Source: Coriobacteriaceae bacterium AM113-163 | Lineage (GTDB): Bacteria > Actinomycetota > Coriobacteriia > Coriobacteriales > Coriobacteriaceae | NCBI GenBank assembly: GCA_027673765.1 | Contig: JAQDWB010000002.1 | Coordinates: forward strand, 1,743 to 65,742 | Reading direction: 5' to 3' | Length of the DNA stretch: 64,000 nt | In this document: in pieces, positions 19,276 through 27,876 of the stretch | Numbering within the stretch: the stretch's first letter is position 1 | How the letters are laid out: each line of letters begins with the position of its first letter | Notes under the pieces: generated by a model | Told to the model about the DNA's origin: nothing | Databases searched by the model: none | What the model saw: only the letters and a program-made list of their open reading frames with translations | Program-made: the position numbers and the translations under genes

Positions 19276-20141
19276 GACAGGCCCTCCATATTCAAAAATG
19301 GCGAAGGGTCATCAAAGTACTTTGACACCAGGCGTTCCATGGTGCCATCGGCAAGCATTTCTTGGTAGGCATGGGTAAGCTTAACGTCGATGCCGCGCGT
19401 GTCATTGATATCGAAGGCGGTACCCAAACCAACCTCCAGCAGCGGCTCATCCAAAATGCGATACATCACGCCATAGTCTTTTTCGTAGGCGAGCAGCGAG
19501 GACTCGTGCGCGGCGATGGCATCGACCAGGCCCTCGACGAGCGCCGGGTTCAGGTATGAGCGGTCCGAAAAGCTGTAAAGCTCCTTAATCTGCGGAACGT
19601 TTTCATTGGTGTGATCGAGCAGAATCGATTCGGGCTTGGTGGTGGACTGGACCGCCACGACTTTACCTTCAAGATCGGCAAGCGTGTAGATATCGCTCTC
19701 GGGATCGACAGCAACCACCTGTCGGCTCGCGAGGTACGGGCCGGCCCAGCGATAATCGCTTTCACGGCCCGTCATACTAAAGCTGCCCATGACGCAATCG
19801 AGCTCGCCGCTCGCCAGCAGCTCTTTGTTCTTTTCCCAATCGATCAGCTGGTATTTTGGCTTGTAGCCAATGCGGCCCAAAGCCTCGGTCAAAATCTCGA
19901 CATCCAGGCCAACAATATTGCCGTACTCGTCGCTGTACACAAACGGCGGATAGAGGTCGCTGCCGACGTTGAGCGTCTTAAGGTTGTCGTCTTTGACCTG
20001 CGAGGCGGCTGCGCCTTCTGATGCAGACGCCGCGGCCCCATCATTCAACCCGGAACAGCCAGCTATCGCCACGACAAAGGCGCCCACCACTGCAAGCGCA
20101 ACAAACAACGATATGGCGACCGAGCGACGAGGTCTTTTCAT
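19272..20141 (-). CDS. Solute-binding lipoprotein (family 3), kinase partner
   Basis: The chosen 289-residue protein starts at the ATG with GGAG upstream. It has a lipoprotein signal with lipobox AIAGC (Cys29) and one family-3 solute-binding domain starting LNVGSDLYPPFVYSDEYG, the amino-acid-type Venus flytrap. No ABC permease or ATPase lies nearby; the next gene is the overlapping hybrid kinase. It is therefore more likely to present ligand to the kinase than to feed a transporter. The longer open frame upstream is rejected because the signal peptide fits this start. Confidence 0.9.
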   Translation of the reverse strand: MKRPRRSVAISLFVALAVVGAFVVAIAGCSGLNDGAAASASEGAAASQVKDDNLKTLNVGSDLYPPFVYSDEYGNIVGLDVEILTEALGRIGYKPKYQLIDWEKNKELLASGELDCVMGSFSMTGRESDYRWAGPYLASRQVVAVDPESDIYTLADLEGKVVAVQSTTKPESILLDHTNENVPQIKELYSFSDRSYLNPALVEGLVDAIAAHESSLLAYEKDYGVMYRILDEPLLEVGLGTAFDINDTRGIDVKLTHAYQEMLADGTMERLVSKYFDDPSPFLNMEGLS

Positions 20142-20232
20142 CGAGCTCCAGACAATCCTGTTTACAGACTCAAGTTCAAAGATAATAGCAGACAAAGCCG
20201 CGCTCGCGCTCAATGGTTACAGACGCTTTACC

Positions 20233-20274
20233 CATACGGGGCCTTCCAGCCGACGCGGCAGAAGGCCCCGTATG
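20233..20274. terminator. Hairpin terminator downstream of the aminotransferase remnant
   Basis: CATACGGGGCCTTC (20233-20246) pairs perfectly with GAAGGCCCCGTATG (20261-20274). It follows the remnant on the minus strand and precedes the promoter region of the lipoprotein-kinase pair. Confidence 0.65.
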
Positions 20275-20284
20275 CATCGCCCGC

Positions 20285-20470
20285 TTACCGTGCATTAAAA
20301 ACGTAGCAGTCCAGGCGGTCGCACGCTTCCCTCACGCGCGAAAGCGGCAGTGCCAGATTCACGCGGATGTGACAGGGCCCGTGGAACGGACGGCCGTCCT
20401 GATACCCCACGCCCACGCGCGCCCCCTCGTCGAGCAGCCACTGAATATCGTGCCCATGCACGCAGCACCA
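20285..20470 (-). pseudogene. C-terminal remnant of a MalY/PatB-type aminotransferase
   Basis: Minus-strand translation from about 20470 to the TAA at 20285 gives about 55 residues. They include WLLDEGARVGVGYQDG, HIRVNLALPLSRVREA and the end CYVFNAR. This is the normal C-terminus of PLP-dependent cystathionine beta-lyase / MalY-PatB proteins (DEARV..G...G...RxNxAxP). A stop codon at 20471 and the trmO gene end cut off the remaining 330 or so residues. No catalytic lysine is present. The remnant keeps its own downstream hairpin, so it looks like a deletion scar with the gene tail left behind. Confidence 0.7.
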
Positions 20471-20496
20471 CTATGGGAATGCGGACAAATGGCCGG

Positions 20497-21234
20497 TTAG
20501 TCCTGCGCGTTGTCGACGGCAGTTACCGTCAGCCTGGTTCCGTCAACCGTAAACGATATATCGAGCCCGGCGTAAGCCAAGTGGTACACGCGGTTTGGCT
20601 CGTGCTTGCTGCCCGGGCGGCGCGGATCTTGGCGAAGGACCTCTATCAAGCCGGAGAGCTTTGCAGGCGGGACCATATCCTGCAGCGCATGCGGAAACTC
20701 AACGTCGAGCTCTTGCCATGGCGCATCTTCAATCCAGCCGCCGGTCGCATCCGGGTGACAGTCCGCAAACGGAATGTAGGGCTTGATATCGTAGATGGGC
20801 GTGCCGTCGCGCAGATCTGCTCCCAGCACATGGATGATGGGGCCGTCGTCGGTAAGCTCGACACAATCGAGCTTGACGCAGGTAAGACCGATGGGATTGG
20901 GGCGAAACGGGCTGCGTGTGGCAAATACGCCCACGCGCTCGGCTCCACCCAAGCGCGGCGGTCGCACGGTCTTCGACCACTTGGCGTTGGTGCCGGACCT
21001 GTCCTGCGTCTTGGCATCGGCGGCGATGTCTTCCGCCGTGCCGCCGGGCGTTCCGTTTTCAAAGCGCCAGAGCAGCCATAGGTGAGAGAAGGAGTCCAGG
21101 CCCTCAACCGCTGCATTGGAGGCAAATTCCGGCTCAAAGACGATGCGCCCCTGCAGATGGGGCGCCAAAAAGCTGTTGCGCGGAATGCCGAACTTCTGCG
21201 GCAGGTCGGTATGTATGTGTGCAATAGGTTCCAT
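20497..21234 (-). CDS. trmO: tRNA (t6A37) N6-methyltransferase TrmO
   Basis: The 245-residue protein has the TsaA/TrmO fold sequence: PIAHIHTD start, PRNSFLAPHLQG, the conserved GLDSFSHLWLLW and RSPFRPNPIGLT segments, and a C-terminal extension with VYHLAYAGLDISF. TrmO methylates t6A at position 37 of tRNA-Thr using S-adenosylmethionine. An ATG nine bases further upstream (21243) is an equally possible start, as neither has a strong ribosome site. It ends 26 bases before the stop that truncates the aminotransferase remnant. Confidence 0.92.
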   Translation of the reverse strand: MEPIAHIHTDLPQKFGIPRNSFLAPHLQGRIVFEPEFASNAAVEGLDSFSHLWLLWRFENGTPGGTAEDIAADAKTQDRSGTNAKWSKTVRPPRLGGAERVGVFATRSPFRPNPIGLTCVKLDCVELTDDGPIIHVLGADLRDGTPIYDIKPYIPFADCHPDATGGWIEDAPWQELDVEFPHALQDMVPPAKLSGLIEVLRQDPRRPGSKHEPNRVYHLAYAGLDISFTVDGTRLTVTAVDNAQD

Positions 21235-21374
21235 GCCGGTCATTGTACGGCATGAGGGCATGGACGCTGCGTGCAATCCCCCACCACGACCGCCCTTTTT
21301 GCAACCAACGGTTGCTTGGAAGGGCGTCGGCCGCCGCGTATGCTTAAAGCCGCAAGCAGCAGAAAGGAGCTATC

Positions 21375-22202
21375 ATGGCCTTTGCAGAAAAACTCATCGC
21401 CGTCCGTCGTGCCAACAGCCTCACCCAAGAGCAGCTCGCCGCCAAGCTCTATGTCACGCGCCAGGCCGTGAGCCGCTGGGAGCGCGGCGAAGTCACCCCG
21501 GGCATCGACATGATGAAACTCATTGCCGCCGTAACCGGAGAGCCGCTGTCGCACCTGCTCGAAATGCCCGAGCACTATTGCCAGAGCTGCGGCATGATAC
21601 TCACGCCCGATGACTGCGGCACCGATGCCGCGGGCGCCAGGACCGATCATTACTGCAAGTGGTGCTACGACCGCGGCAAGTACACCTATAAGACCACGAT
21701 GGAGGCAATGATCGAGGATTGTGCTCCGCGGCTGGCACAAAACACCGGCATGTCGCTCGACGAAGCCGTCTCGCTCATGGGCGCCGTGCTGCCCCAACTG
21801 GAGCGCTGGCGCACCGTGCAGGAAAACGAGGAGCGCTACGGTGCCGAGGCGCGAGCGCGCTATGGCGATGAGGCTATCGATGCAGCAAACGAAACGTTAC
21901 TGGACATGGATCCTCAGACATGGAACGACATGAAGGAACTTGAACGCGCTATTCTGGGTCAACTCTCGATTGCCATGGGCGACGGCGACCCAAAGAGCAA
22001 CGAAGCCCGCAAGCTTGTCGCAATGCACCGTCGATGGATTGGCCTTAACTGGGGGCACGAACCTCAAGACGAAGCATACCTAGGCCTCGCCCACGGCTAT
22101 CTTGCCGATCAGCGCTTTATCGACTACTATGACAAGCCCTGCGGCACCGGAGCCACGGCTTTTCTGGTCCAGGCAATCGAGTCGTCGTCGGCTCACGCAT
22201 AG
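21375..22202 (+). CDS. XRE-HTH regulator with zinc ribbon and TipAS domain
   Basis: The 275-residue protein has three parts: an XRE-type helix-turn-helix (about 3-60, LTQEQLAAKLYVTRQAVSRW), a zinc ribbon with YCQSCGM and YCKWCYDRGKYTY (about 68-105), and a TipAS-like C-terminal domain (about 150-265). TipAS domains in MerR-type TipA bind thiopeptide antibiotics. Here the domain is joined to an XRE head instead, an arrangement known in Firmicutes and Actinobacteria regulators. A strong AGAAAGGAG site precedes the ATG. The glutaredoxin gene follows 51 bases later and may be co-transcribed. Confidence 0.88.
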   Translation: MAFAEKLIAVRRANSLTQEQLAAKLYVTRQAVSRWERGEVTPGIDMMKLIAAVTGEPLSHLLEMPEHYCQSCGMILTPDDCGTDAAGARTDHYCKWCYDRGKYTYKTTMEAMIEDCAPRLAQNTGMSLDEAVSLMGAVLPQLERWRTVQENEERYGAEARARYGDEAIDAANETLLDMDPQTWNDMKELERAILGQLSIAMGDGDPKSNEARKLVAMHRRWIGLNWGHEPQDEAYLGLAHGYLADQRFIDYYDKPCGTGATAFLVQAIESSSAHA

Positions 22203-22253
22203 ACCGCAGCGGCTTTGGGTATTTCAATCGAAACCTCAACCGATTGGAGACCC

Positions 22254-22499
22254 ATGGCTACTGATCACGAGCTCGCACTGTACGTTATGACCGGCTGCCC
22301 GTATTGCATAAGGGTCAAGCACTTTTTGGCCGATAACGGCGTGACCATTCCCGAGCGCAATATCTCGACCGACCCCGATGCCGAGCAGACGCTCATCGCC
22401 GTCGGCGGAAAACGCCAGGTTCCCTGCCTGTTCATCGACGGCAAGCCACTCTACGAATCGAGCGACATCATCGCCTGGGTACAGGAGAACCTGATCTAG
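22254..22499 (+). CDS. Glutaredoxin
   Basis: The 81-residue protein is a single glutaredoxin domain with the dithiol active site CPYC (residues 15-18), the cis-proline motif RQVPCLFIDG and the C-terminal SSDIIAWV helix. It reduces disulfides or glutathione-type mixed disulfides in the cytoplasm. The ATG at 22254 with TTGGAGA is preferred over an upstream TTG that adds 13 unrelated residues. It is followed directly by REP-like repeats. Confidence 0.93.
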   Translation: MATDHELALYVMTGCPYCIRVKHFLADNGVTIPERNISTDPDAEQTLIAVGGKRQVPCLFIDGKPLYESSDIIAWVQENLI

Positions 22500-22500
22500 T

Positions 22501-22708
22501 ACTCATTGGGGACGCACTTAAATGAGTAGTTCCACTCATTGGGGACGCACTTAAATGAGTAGTCGTTAAAGAACGTCCCCAATAACTAGTCCCCCGCCGA
22601 ACCCAAACATATACGCCAGCATCCAAAGTCGACTTTTTTCGACACCTTTGAATGCTGGCGTACAGCTTTTTGTGGGCGGTCGTTGGGGACGTTCTTAAAT
22701 GACTAGTT
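22501..22708. repeat. Composite REP-like repeat block
   Basis: Two near-identical 32-base direct repeats containing ACTCATTGGGGACGCACTTA (from 22501 and 22533) are followed by AGAACGTCCCCAATAACTAG. Next comes a hairpin with GCCAGCATCCAAAGTCGAC and its inverse (about 22614-22660). A final copy GTTGGGGACGTTCTTAAATG ends near 22708. The hairpin module and its flanks recur at 23684-23826, so the whole composite is repeated on both sides of the 22.7-23.7 kb stretch. Confidence 0.8.
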
Positions 22709-22778
22709 GCTTGAGACGGCCTTTGGATTATGGCTGTTTGAAGCCATCCGACGTCTCTGGAAAGGGCTCCTTAGAGGA

Positions 22779-23016
22779 CCGTGTTCAAAAAATGGCAAAT
22801 ATGAGTACTGCTACTTGTTTAGTAACAGCGATTTTAATCATTTCAGGGATCATTCAACGCCCCGAGCGTCCGCAGACGGCGTTATTTCTCCCCATATGTT
22901 CAATAAAAGAGAAGCCTAATGGTATTAAATCTCATCAGGGACCTTATTTTTGAAGAAAATAAATGCAACCACAATGGCAACAGTACTCATATTTACCCTT
23001 TTTTGCACACTGCCCT
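22779..23016. repeat. AT-rich inverted-repeat element, MITE-like
   Basis: The left arm around 22785-22813 (CAAAAAATGGCAAATATGAG then TACTG) is inverted at about 22981-23012 (CAGTACTCATATTTACCC then TTTTTTGCACAC). The arms are about 30 bases with a few mismatches, enclosing about 170 bases of low-GC DNA unlike its surroundings. No transposase or convincing gene is inside. From 23017 to 23338 I see only degenerate copies of the GACTAGTT/GGGGACG repeat and no gene. Confidence 0.6.
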
Positions 23017-23338
23017 CCAGAATAGTCGTTAGGGACGACTCAAAATAGCAATTCCGGCACTTAGACGCTCTCTTCTTGAATGACTAGTTGTTAAAGAACA
23101 CTCAGCGACTACTCCAATTCGCGACACACTGTGTCGCGAATTGAGCTGTTCTCACCACCGAAGACCGGTGAAAGCTCCTGGCCAGAACCTCGATAGTTTG
23201 TTAAAGTGCCCCCTCTGCAGGTTCAATGAGCGCTCATGTTCCAACTTGGAAAGTGAAGAAATATCGAAACCATCGATGCCCATTTCCTATCGAAAAAACT
23301 AGTCAAAACACGCTAATTAGCTTGATAAGCTGCTTGTA

Positions 23339-23366
23339 TTTTTGTCTACAAAACTGTATACAAAAA
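23339..23366. promoter_or_regulatory. Operator-like palindrome upstream of the RHH gene
   Basis: TTTTTGTCTACA and TGTATACAAAAA form a 12-base interrupted dyad with one mismatch and a four-base centre, 50 bases before the small RHH gene. This is the kind of site ribbon-helix-helix antitoxins use for autoregulation. Confidence 0.5.
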
Positions 23367-23416
23367 GAGATTCCGAGAACCAGCGCTCGACATTATGTCG
23401 ATCGATAGGAGGCGCT

Positions 23417-23683
23417 ATGGATGCTAAGCAGCTCGAAAAGATGATGGGGTTTGCACCCGGAGAGTTGGAGAAAGCCGCGGAGGCATACGAAAAAGATGAG
23501 TGGCCGAAGAGTCGCACCATCAAGCTGGGAAGGCCGTCGATCTCTGATGAGCCAAGCGTTGTTTTATCGGCACGTGTGGGTGAATCGGTTCTTGAGGCGT
23601 TTGACGCAAAGGCAAAGCGTCATGGGCAGACACGCACAGAGCGGCTCAGGGAGCTCATTACCCTTGACGCAAGGATTGCCTAG
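23417..23683 (+). CDS. Small ribbon-helix-helix-like protein, orphan antitoxin candidate
   Basis: The 88-residue protein has an acidic N-terminal half (KQLEKMMGFAPGELEKAAEA) and a C-terminal half with a strand followed by two helices (VVLSARVGESVLEAFDAKAK then TRTERLRELI), as in ribbon-helix-helix DNA-binding antitoxins. The ATG at 23417 follows ATAGGAGG. A palindromic operator candidate lies just upstream. No toxin gene is adjacent: downstream is a repeat and then a minus-strand dihydrouridine synthase. It could be an orphan antitoxin or a stand-alone regulator. Confidence 0.7.
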   Translation: MDAKQLEKMMGFAPGELEKAAEAYEKDEWPKSRTIKLGRPSISDEPSVVLSARVGESVLEAFDAKAKRHGQTRTERLRELITLDARIA

Positions 23684-23826
23684 TCCCCCGCCGAACCCAA
23701 ACGTGTATGTCAGCATCCAAAGTCGACATTTTTCGACATCTTTGGGTGCTGACGTACAGCTTTTGCAACATAGTCGTTGGGGGCGTTCTTAAATGACTAG
23801 TCGTTAAAGAACGTCCCCAACGACTA
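23684..23826. repeat. Second copy of the composite REP-like repeat
   Basis: It begins CCCCCGCCGAACCCAAACGT, matching 22591 onward. It contains the hairpin CAGCATCCAAAGTCGACA / its inverse and ends with an inverted pair TAGTCGTTGGGGGCGTTCTT and AAGAACGTCCCCAACGACTA (23771-23826). Hairpin arms differ from the first copy by compensatory-looking changes (GCCAGC..GCTGGC versus GTCAGC..GCTGAC). Confidence 0.85.
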
Positions 23827-23827
23827 A

Positions 23828-24787
23828 CTAGCCGTGAAAGCGGGCTATGGGCGCAAGTGGCTGCTCGCGAAAGACGCGCTCGACGGCGGCGCGGTATTCG
23901 TCGACCTTTTTGGTCTTGCGCACGATCTTGTGAACGTTAGCGGGATTGGCGAAGGCGCATTTGGCGTAGAACCACCACTCCTTCATGCGAAAGACCGCAT
24001 TGCCGCCAATCTCTTCCGCATATGCCGCAAACAGCGTGTCGTAGAAGCGCTGCAGCTCAGCAGCCGTGGCAGTAGGGCCGCCCTTAACCATGCGAGCCAG
24101 CGCGGGGTTCGCAAGCAAGCCGCGCCCCAACATTACGTGACGCGTTCCGGGATAGGCCTCCACCAGCGCATCCATCTCCTCAAGATCAAAGATGTCGCCG
24201 TTGTAGGCCACCGGGAACGGCGCCCGCTCCAGCGTCTCGCCGTAAAACTCTTTGCGCGGCGAACCCGCATAGCGGTCCTTTTGCACGCGCGGATGCACGA
24301 TCAGCTCTGCCAGCGGCATGCGGCAATAGAGGCCAAGCACACGCTCGTATTCGTCGTCGCTTTCCAACCCCAGCCTGGTCTTGACCGACACCGGCAACGG
24401 CGAGCGTTCGCACACGTCGCTCAAGAACACCTCGAGCTCGTCGAGATTGCGCAAGAAACCCGAACCCTTCCCCTTGGCTACAACCGTGCCCGAGGGGCAG
24501 CCAAGGTTGAGATTGACCTCGTGATAACCCATGTCGGCGAGCACCTGCGCCGCCCACACAAACTCATCCGCATTCTTGGACATCAGCTGAGGCACCACGT
24601 TAAGCCCCTGGTTATTGGCGGGATCGACCTCTTTAAACGCCTTACCGCCAAAGCGGTTGCCCACGCGCGGCGGCGGCAAAAACGGCGTGTAATAACAATC
24701 GAGTGCGCCGAAACACTCCGCATGCACGCGACGGAACACATGCCCGGTAATCCCCTCCATAGGGGCCAACGATAGAATCATCAACAT
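23828..24787 (-). CDS. tRNA-dihydrouridine synthase
   Basis: The 319-residue FMN enzyme reduces uridine to dihydrouridine in tRNA. It opens with the family motif LAPMEGITG, carries MSKNADEF and NLNLGCPSGTV (the catalytic Cys of the Dus family is in this loop), and has VKTRLGL and LIVHPRVQ barrel strands plus a helical C-terminal domain. An internal ATG two codons downstream is an alternative start. It is a single gene between two repeats; which uridine it modifies is not predictable. Confidence 0.93.
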   Translation of the reverse strand: MLMILSLAPMEGITGHVFRRVHAECFGALDCYYTPFLPPPRVGNRFGGKAFKEVDPANNQGLNVVPQLMSKNADEFVWAAQVLADMGYHEVNLNLGCPSGTVVAKGKGSGFLRNLDELEVFLSDVCERSPLPVSVKTRLGLESDDEYERVLGLYCRMPLAELIVHPRVQKDRYAGSPRKEFYGETLERAPFPVAYNGDIFDLEEMDALVEAYPGTRHVMLGRGLLANPALARMVKGGPTATAAELQRFYDTLFAAYAEEIGGNAVFRMKEWWFYAKCAFANPANVHKIVRKTKKVDEYRAAVERVFREQPLAPIARFHG

Positions 24788-24804
24788 CTACTCTCAGATC
24801 AATG

Positions 24805-24835
24805 CGGCAAAGGGACAGTCCCTTTGTCACATCTG
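24805..24835. repeat. GTGACAAAGGGAC-family hairpin repeat, partial
   Basis: GGCAAAGGGACAGTCCCTTT then GTCACATCTG is one of at least four copies in the window (also 33922, 37386 and 43355) of a short hairpin of form GTGACAAAGGGAC / GTCCCTTTGTCAC. This copy has lost the first bases of the left arm. Confidence 0.8.
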
Positions 24836-24891
24836 CAAATCATCATTCGAGTGTTTATTTTGGCACAGCAACGCAAGCGGCCCCATGCACG

Positions 24892-25047
24892 TTATTCGTC
24901 CTTCGGCAGCGGCTTCATGCTCCAAAAGACGACGTTCATAATGACGACGATGATGAGCACCACGCCGTTGGCCACCCAAAAGCCCATATTCAGGCCGAGC
25001 CACTCCGAGGTGCCAAACAGGTCAATCCAAATCTGCGTCCAGTTCAT
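24892..25047 (-). CDS. 51-residue membrane protein downstream of mgtA
   Basis: The minus-strand frame encodes 51 residues starting MNWTQIWIDLFG, with one strong membrane helix (about residues 22-43, VANGVVLIIVVIMNVVFW) and a charged tail MKPLPKDE. AGGAG lies seven bases before the ATG. It starts 30 bases after the mgtA stop on the same strand, so it is almost surely in the mgtA transcript. Small single-helix proteins that modulate MgtA (such as MgtS or MgtR) exist in other bacteria. No sequence relation is claimed, only size, topology and position. Confidence 0.75.
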   Translation of the reverse strand: MNWTQIWIDLFGTSEWLGLNMGFWVANGVVLIIVVIMNVVFWSMKPLPKDE

Positions 25048-25077
25048 GCGAACGCTCCTCTCATGTCAAATCCCCTG

Positions 25078-27846
25078 TTACAGCAACTCGCCATAGCGCC
25101 TGACATAGGCCTTCTTAAGACTTGTTGCCAACGCCATATACAGCAAGATGCACGGGATCAGGAACAGGAAGTACTCAACGGGCAGGGCACCCAGGCCCAA
25201 CGTAGGCCCAAGCGGGCTAAACGGAATCGCCGTGAGCAGCGCGATGCCCGTCATCGTGAGCAGCATCACCGGCGCCGAGGCACGGCTCTGAATAAACGGC
25301 AGCTTGGGCGTGCGAATCATATGAATGACCAGCGTCTGGCTCCACATGGACTCGACAAACCAACCGGCCTGAAACAGCGCGATGTATGCCAGCTGCATCT
25401 GCTCCAGTGCAGCGCCCGAGTAAACATGCGCCAGCTCGTTAAACAGCACGCCGTGGCTCACAAACAGCGGGCAGAAGACAAAGTACATAAAGATGTAGGT
25501 CATAAAGTCAAAGATGGAGCTGGTGGGCCCGATCCAGATCATGAATCTGCCGACACTCGACGCGTCCCAGGTACGCGGCACGCGCAGGAACTCCTCGTCC
25601 ACATTATCCCAGGGAATCGCCAGGCAGCTGCAGTCATAAATCAAGTTGAGCAGAATCAGCTGGATGCTCATCATGGGCAAAAACGGCAGCAGGGCAGACG
25701 CGGCAAGCACGCTAAACATGTTGCCGAAGTTAGAGCTCGCGGTCATCTTGATGTACTTGATCATGTTGGCGTAGGTCTTACGCCCCTCGATGATGCCTTC
25801 CTCGAGCACCATCAGGTCCTTCTCGAGCAAGATGATGTCTGCCGACTCCTTGGCAACGTCGACAGCGGTATCGACCGAGATGCCGATATCGGACGACTTC
25901 ATGGCCGAGGCATCGTTGATGCCGTCACCCATGTAGCCTACAACATGCCCGTTGTCGCGCAGGACGGAGACGACACGCGCCTTTTGATCCGGTGTGAGCT
26001 TGGCAAACACCTGCACGTCCTCGGCACGGCGGGCGAGCTCCGCATCGTCCATGGCAGCAATGTCGCTACCCAGCAGCATGTTGTTGACCTGCAGTCCCAC
26101 CTGCTTACAGATGGTGCGCGTGACCTTCTCGTTGTCGCCGGTCAAAATCTTGGTGGCGACGCCATGGTTGCGCAATGCCTCGATGGCATCGGCCGTCGAC
26201 TCTTTAGGCGGATCCAAAAATGCCAGATAGCCAATCAGGACCATATCGCACTCGTCCTCGGCGCTAAAGGCACCGGCCGGCGAAGGATTGGACTTTTGTG
26301 CAATCGCCAACACGCGAAAACCGTCATCGTTCAGATCGGCGACCGTTGCCAGGATACGCCTGCGTACCTCGTCGTCCAGCACGCGAACCGCACCATCGAT
26401 CTCGACATGCGAGCATACCGAGAGCATTTCCTCGACAGCGCCCTTGGTGACCATCTGAGTCTTACCGCTGCGGTCGCGCACCACGGTGGTAAGGCGACGG
26501 CGCGCAAAATCAAACGGCACCTCGTCGACCTTTACGTATGCCTCCGAAAGATCGGTGAGACTCGGGTCGTTTTGCTCCTCTTCCTCGGTGCACTTGATAA
26601 TCGCCAGGTCCATGAGGTTCTTGTAGCCCGTCTGGAAATAGCTGTTGAGATAGGCGTGGCGCAAAACGCGCGAATCCTCCTGACCGTTGATATTCCAGTG
26701 ATACTCCAGCACCACCTGGTCCTGCGTCAGCGTGCCGGTCTTGTCCGTGCACAGCACGTCCATGGCGCCAAAGTTCTGAATCGAGTTGAGGTTCTTAACG
26801 ATGGTCTGTTTTTTGCTCATGGCAACTGCGCCCTTGGCAAGGCACGTGGTGACAATCATGGGCAGCATCTCGGGCGTAAGACCCACGGCAATGCTGATGG
26901 CAAAGAGGCCGGCATCGAGCCAGTTGCCCTTGGTAACGCCGTTAATCAAAAAGACGAATGGGACCATCACCATCATAAAGCGGATGAGCACCCACGAGAC
27001 GCCATTGACGCCTTTGGAAAAGCTGGTCTCCACGGCGTCATCCGAAAGGCTCGACGCCATCGAACCAAACAGAGTCTGCTCGCCCACGCTAAAGACGGCT
27101 GCGGTCGCGCTGCCCGAGATCACGCTGCTGCCCATAAGGGCGATATTCTCGAACGACGTTGCCGAATCGGATTCTACACAGGTCGTGGGCATTTTCTCGA
27201 CAGGCTCGCTCTCACCCGTCAGGCTGGCCTGGCTCACAAAGAGGTCCTTGGCCTCGATGATTCTCACATCCGCAGGGATCATGTCGCCAGCGGAAAGGTG
27301 CACAATGTCGCCGACCACCACATCGTCGATGGGAATCTCCTCCTTGGGAGCACCCTTTCGAGTGACCGTCACGGTCGTCGTGATCATGTCGAGCAGCTTT
27401 TCGGCCGCGTTGCCGCTACGCGCCTCCTGGATATAGCGCAACGTGCCCGAAAGCACCACCATCGTGGTGATGATAATCACGGTCAGCGGATCGAAATCTT
27501 CCGGCACGCTCCCCATAAGCGAAAGGGCGGGAAACACCATGTCCGTTGCCGCCGAGATAATGGCCAGGAAAAATAGGATTGCCGTAAAGGGGTTGACGAA
27601 GGCGTCTGCGAGCCTGCGGGCCAGCGACTTATTCTTGCCGCGCGTGACCACGTTGCGCCCGTTGTCCGCCTCACTGTGTGCGACCTCGTCGCGATCCAGA
27701 CCACCCAGGTTGGACCCGACCCATGTCATAGCATCGCTCAGCGGAATGGTCGCCGCATACTGGATGCGCCCCTCCGCACGATGCCGAATCAAATCGTGCT
27801 GCGCTTGAGCCGTCGAAGCCGCACGGTGCATGGTTAACATCTTCAC
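25078..27846 (-). CDS. mgtA: Magnesium-translocating P-type ATPase
   Basis: The 922-residue P3B ATPase takes up Mg2+ using ATP. Visible features are the TGES actuator loop (near residue 215), the phosphorylation motif DKTGTLT (Asp near 367), the hinge [18 protein letters not shown], and about ten membrane helices including the MgtA-type C-terminal six. Length matches MgtA/MgtB. A GTG start with GGAG eight bases upstream is chosen; ATGs follow two and five codons later. The long leader contains a candidate M-box, and a 51-residue membrane protein follows. Confidence 0.95.
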   Translation of the reverse strand: MKMLTMHRAASTAQAQHDLIRHRAEGRIQYAATIPLSDAMTWVGSNLGGLDRDEVAHSEADNGRNVVTRGKNKSLARRLADAFVNPFTAILFFLAIISAATDMVFPALSLMGSVPEDFDPLTVIIITTMVVLSGTLRYIQEARSGNAAEKLLDMITTTVTVTRKGAPKEEIPIDDVVVGDIVHLSAGDMIPADVRIIEAKDLFVSQASLTGESEPVEKMPTTCVESDSATSFENIALMGSSVISGSATAAVFSVGEQTLFGSMASSLSDDAVETSFSKGVNGVSWVLIRFMMVMVPFVFLINGVTKGNWLDAGLFAISIAVGLTPEMLPMIVTTCLAKGAVAMSKKQTIVKNLNSIQNFGAMDVLCTDKTGTLTQDQVVLEYHWNINGQEDSRVLRHAYLNSYFQTGYKNLMDLAIIKCTEEEEQNDPSLTDLSEAYVKVDEVPFDFARRRLTTVVRDRSGKTQMVTKGAVEEMLSVCSHVEIDGAVRVLDDEVRRRILATVADLNDDGFRVLAIAQKSNPSPAGAFSAEDECDMVLIGYLAFLDPPKESTADAIEALRNHGVATKILTGDNEKVTRTICKQVGLQVNNMLLGSDIAAMDDAELARRAEDVQVFAKLTPDQKARVVSVLRDNGHVVGYMGDGINDASAMKSSDIGISVDTAVDVAKESADIILLEKDLMVLEEGIIEGRKTYANMIKYIKMTASSNFGNMFSVLAASALLPFLPMMSIQLILLNLIYDCSCLAIPWDNVDEEFLRVPRTWDASSVGRFMIWIGPTSSIFDFMTYIFMYFVFCPLFVSHGVLFNELAHVYSGAALEQMQLAYIALFQAGWFVESMWSQTLVIHMIRTPKLPFIQSRASAPVMLLTMTGIALLTAIPFSPLGPTLGLGALPVEYFLFLIPCILLYMALATSLKKAYVRRYGELL

Positions 27847-27876
27847 TTACTACGCTCCGTTCTATCGATTGCATGC

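Noticed and set aside
22699..22953. Small plus-strand frames in the AT-rich repeat zone
   Set aside because: They run across repeat arms, lack ribosome sites and show no recognisable domain.
24802..27576. 924-residue plus-strand open frame
   Set aside because: Antisense shadow of mgtA with His/Arg-rich, non-protein-like composition.
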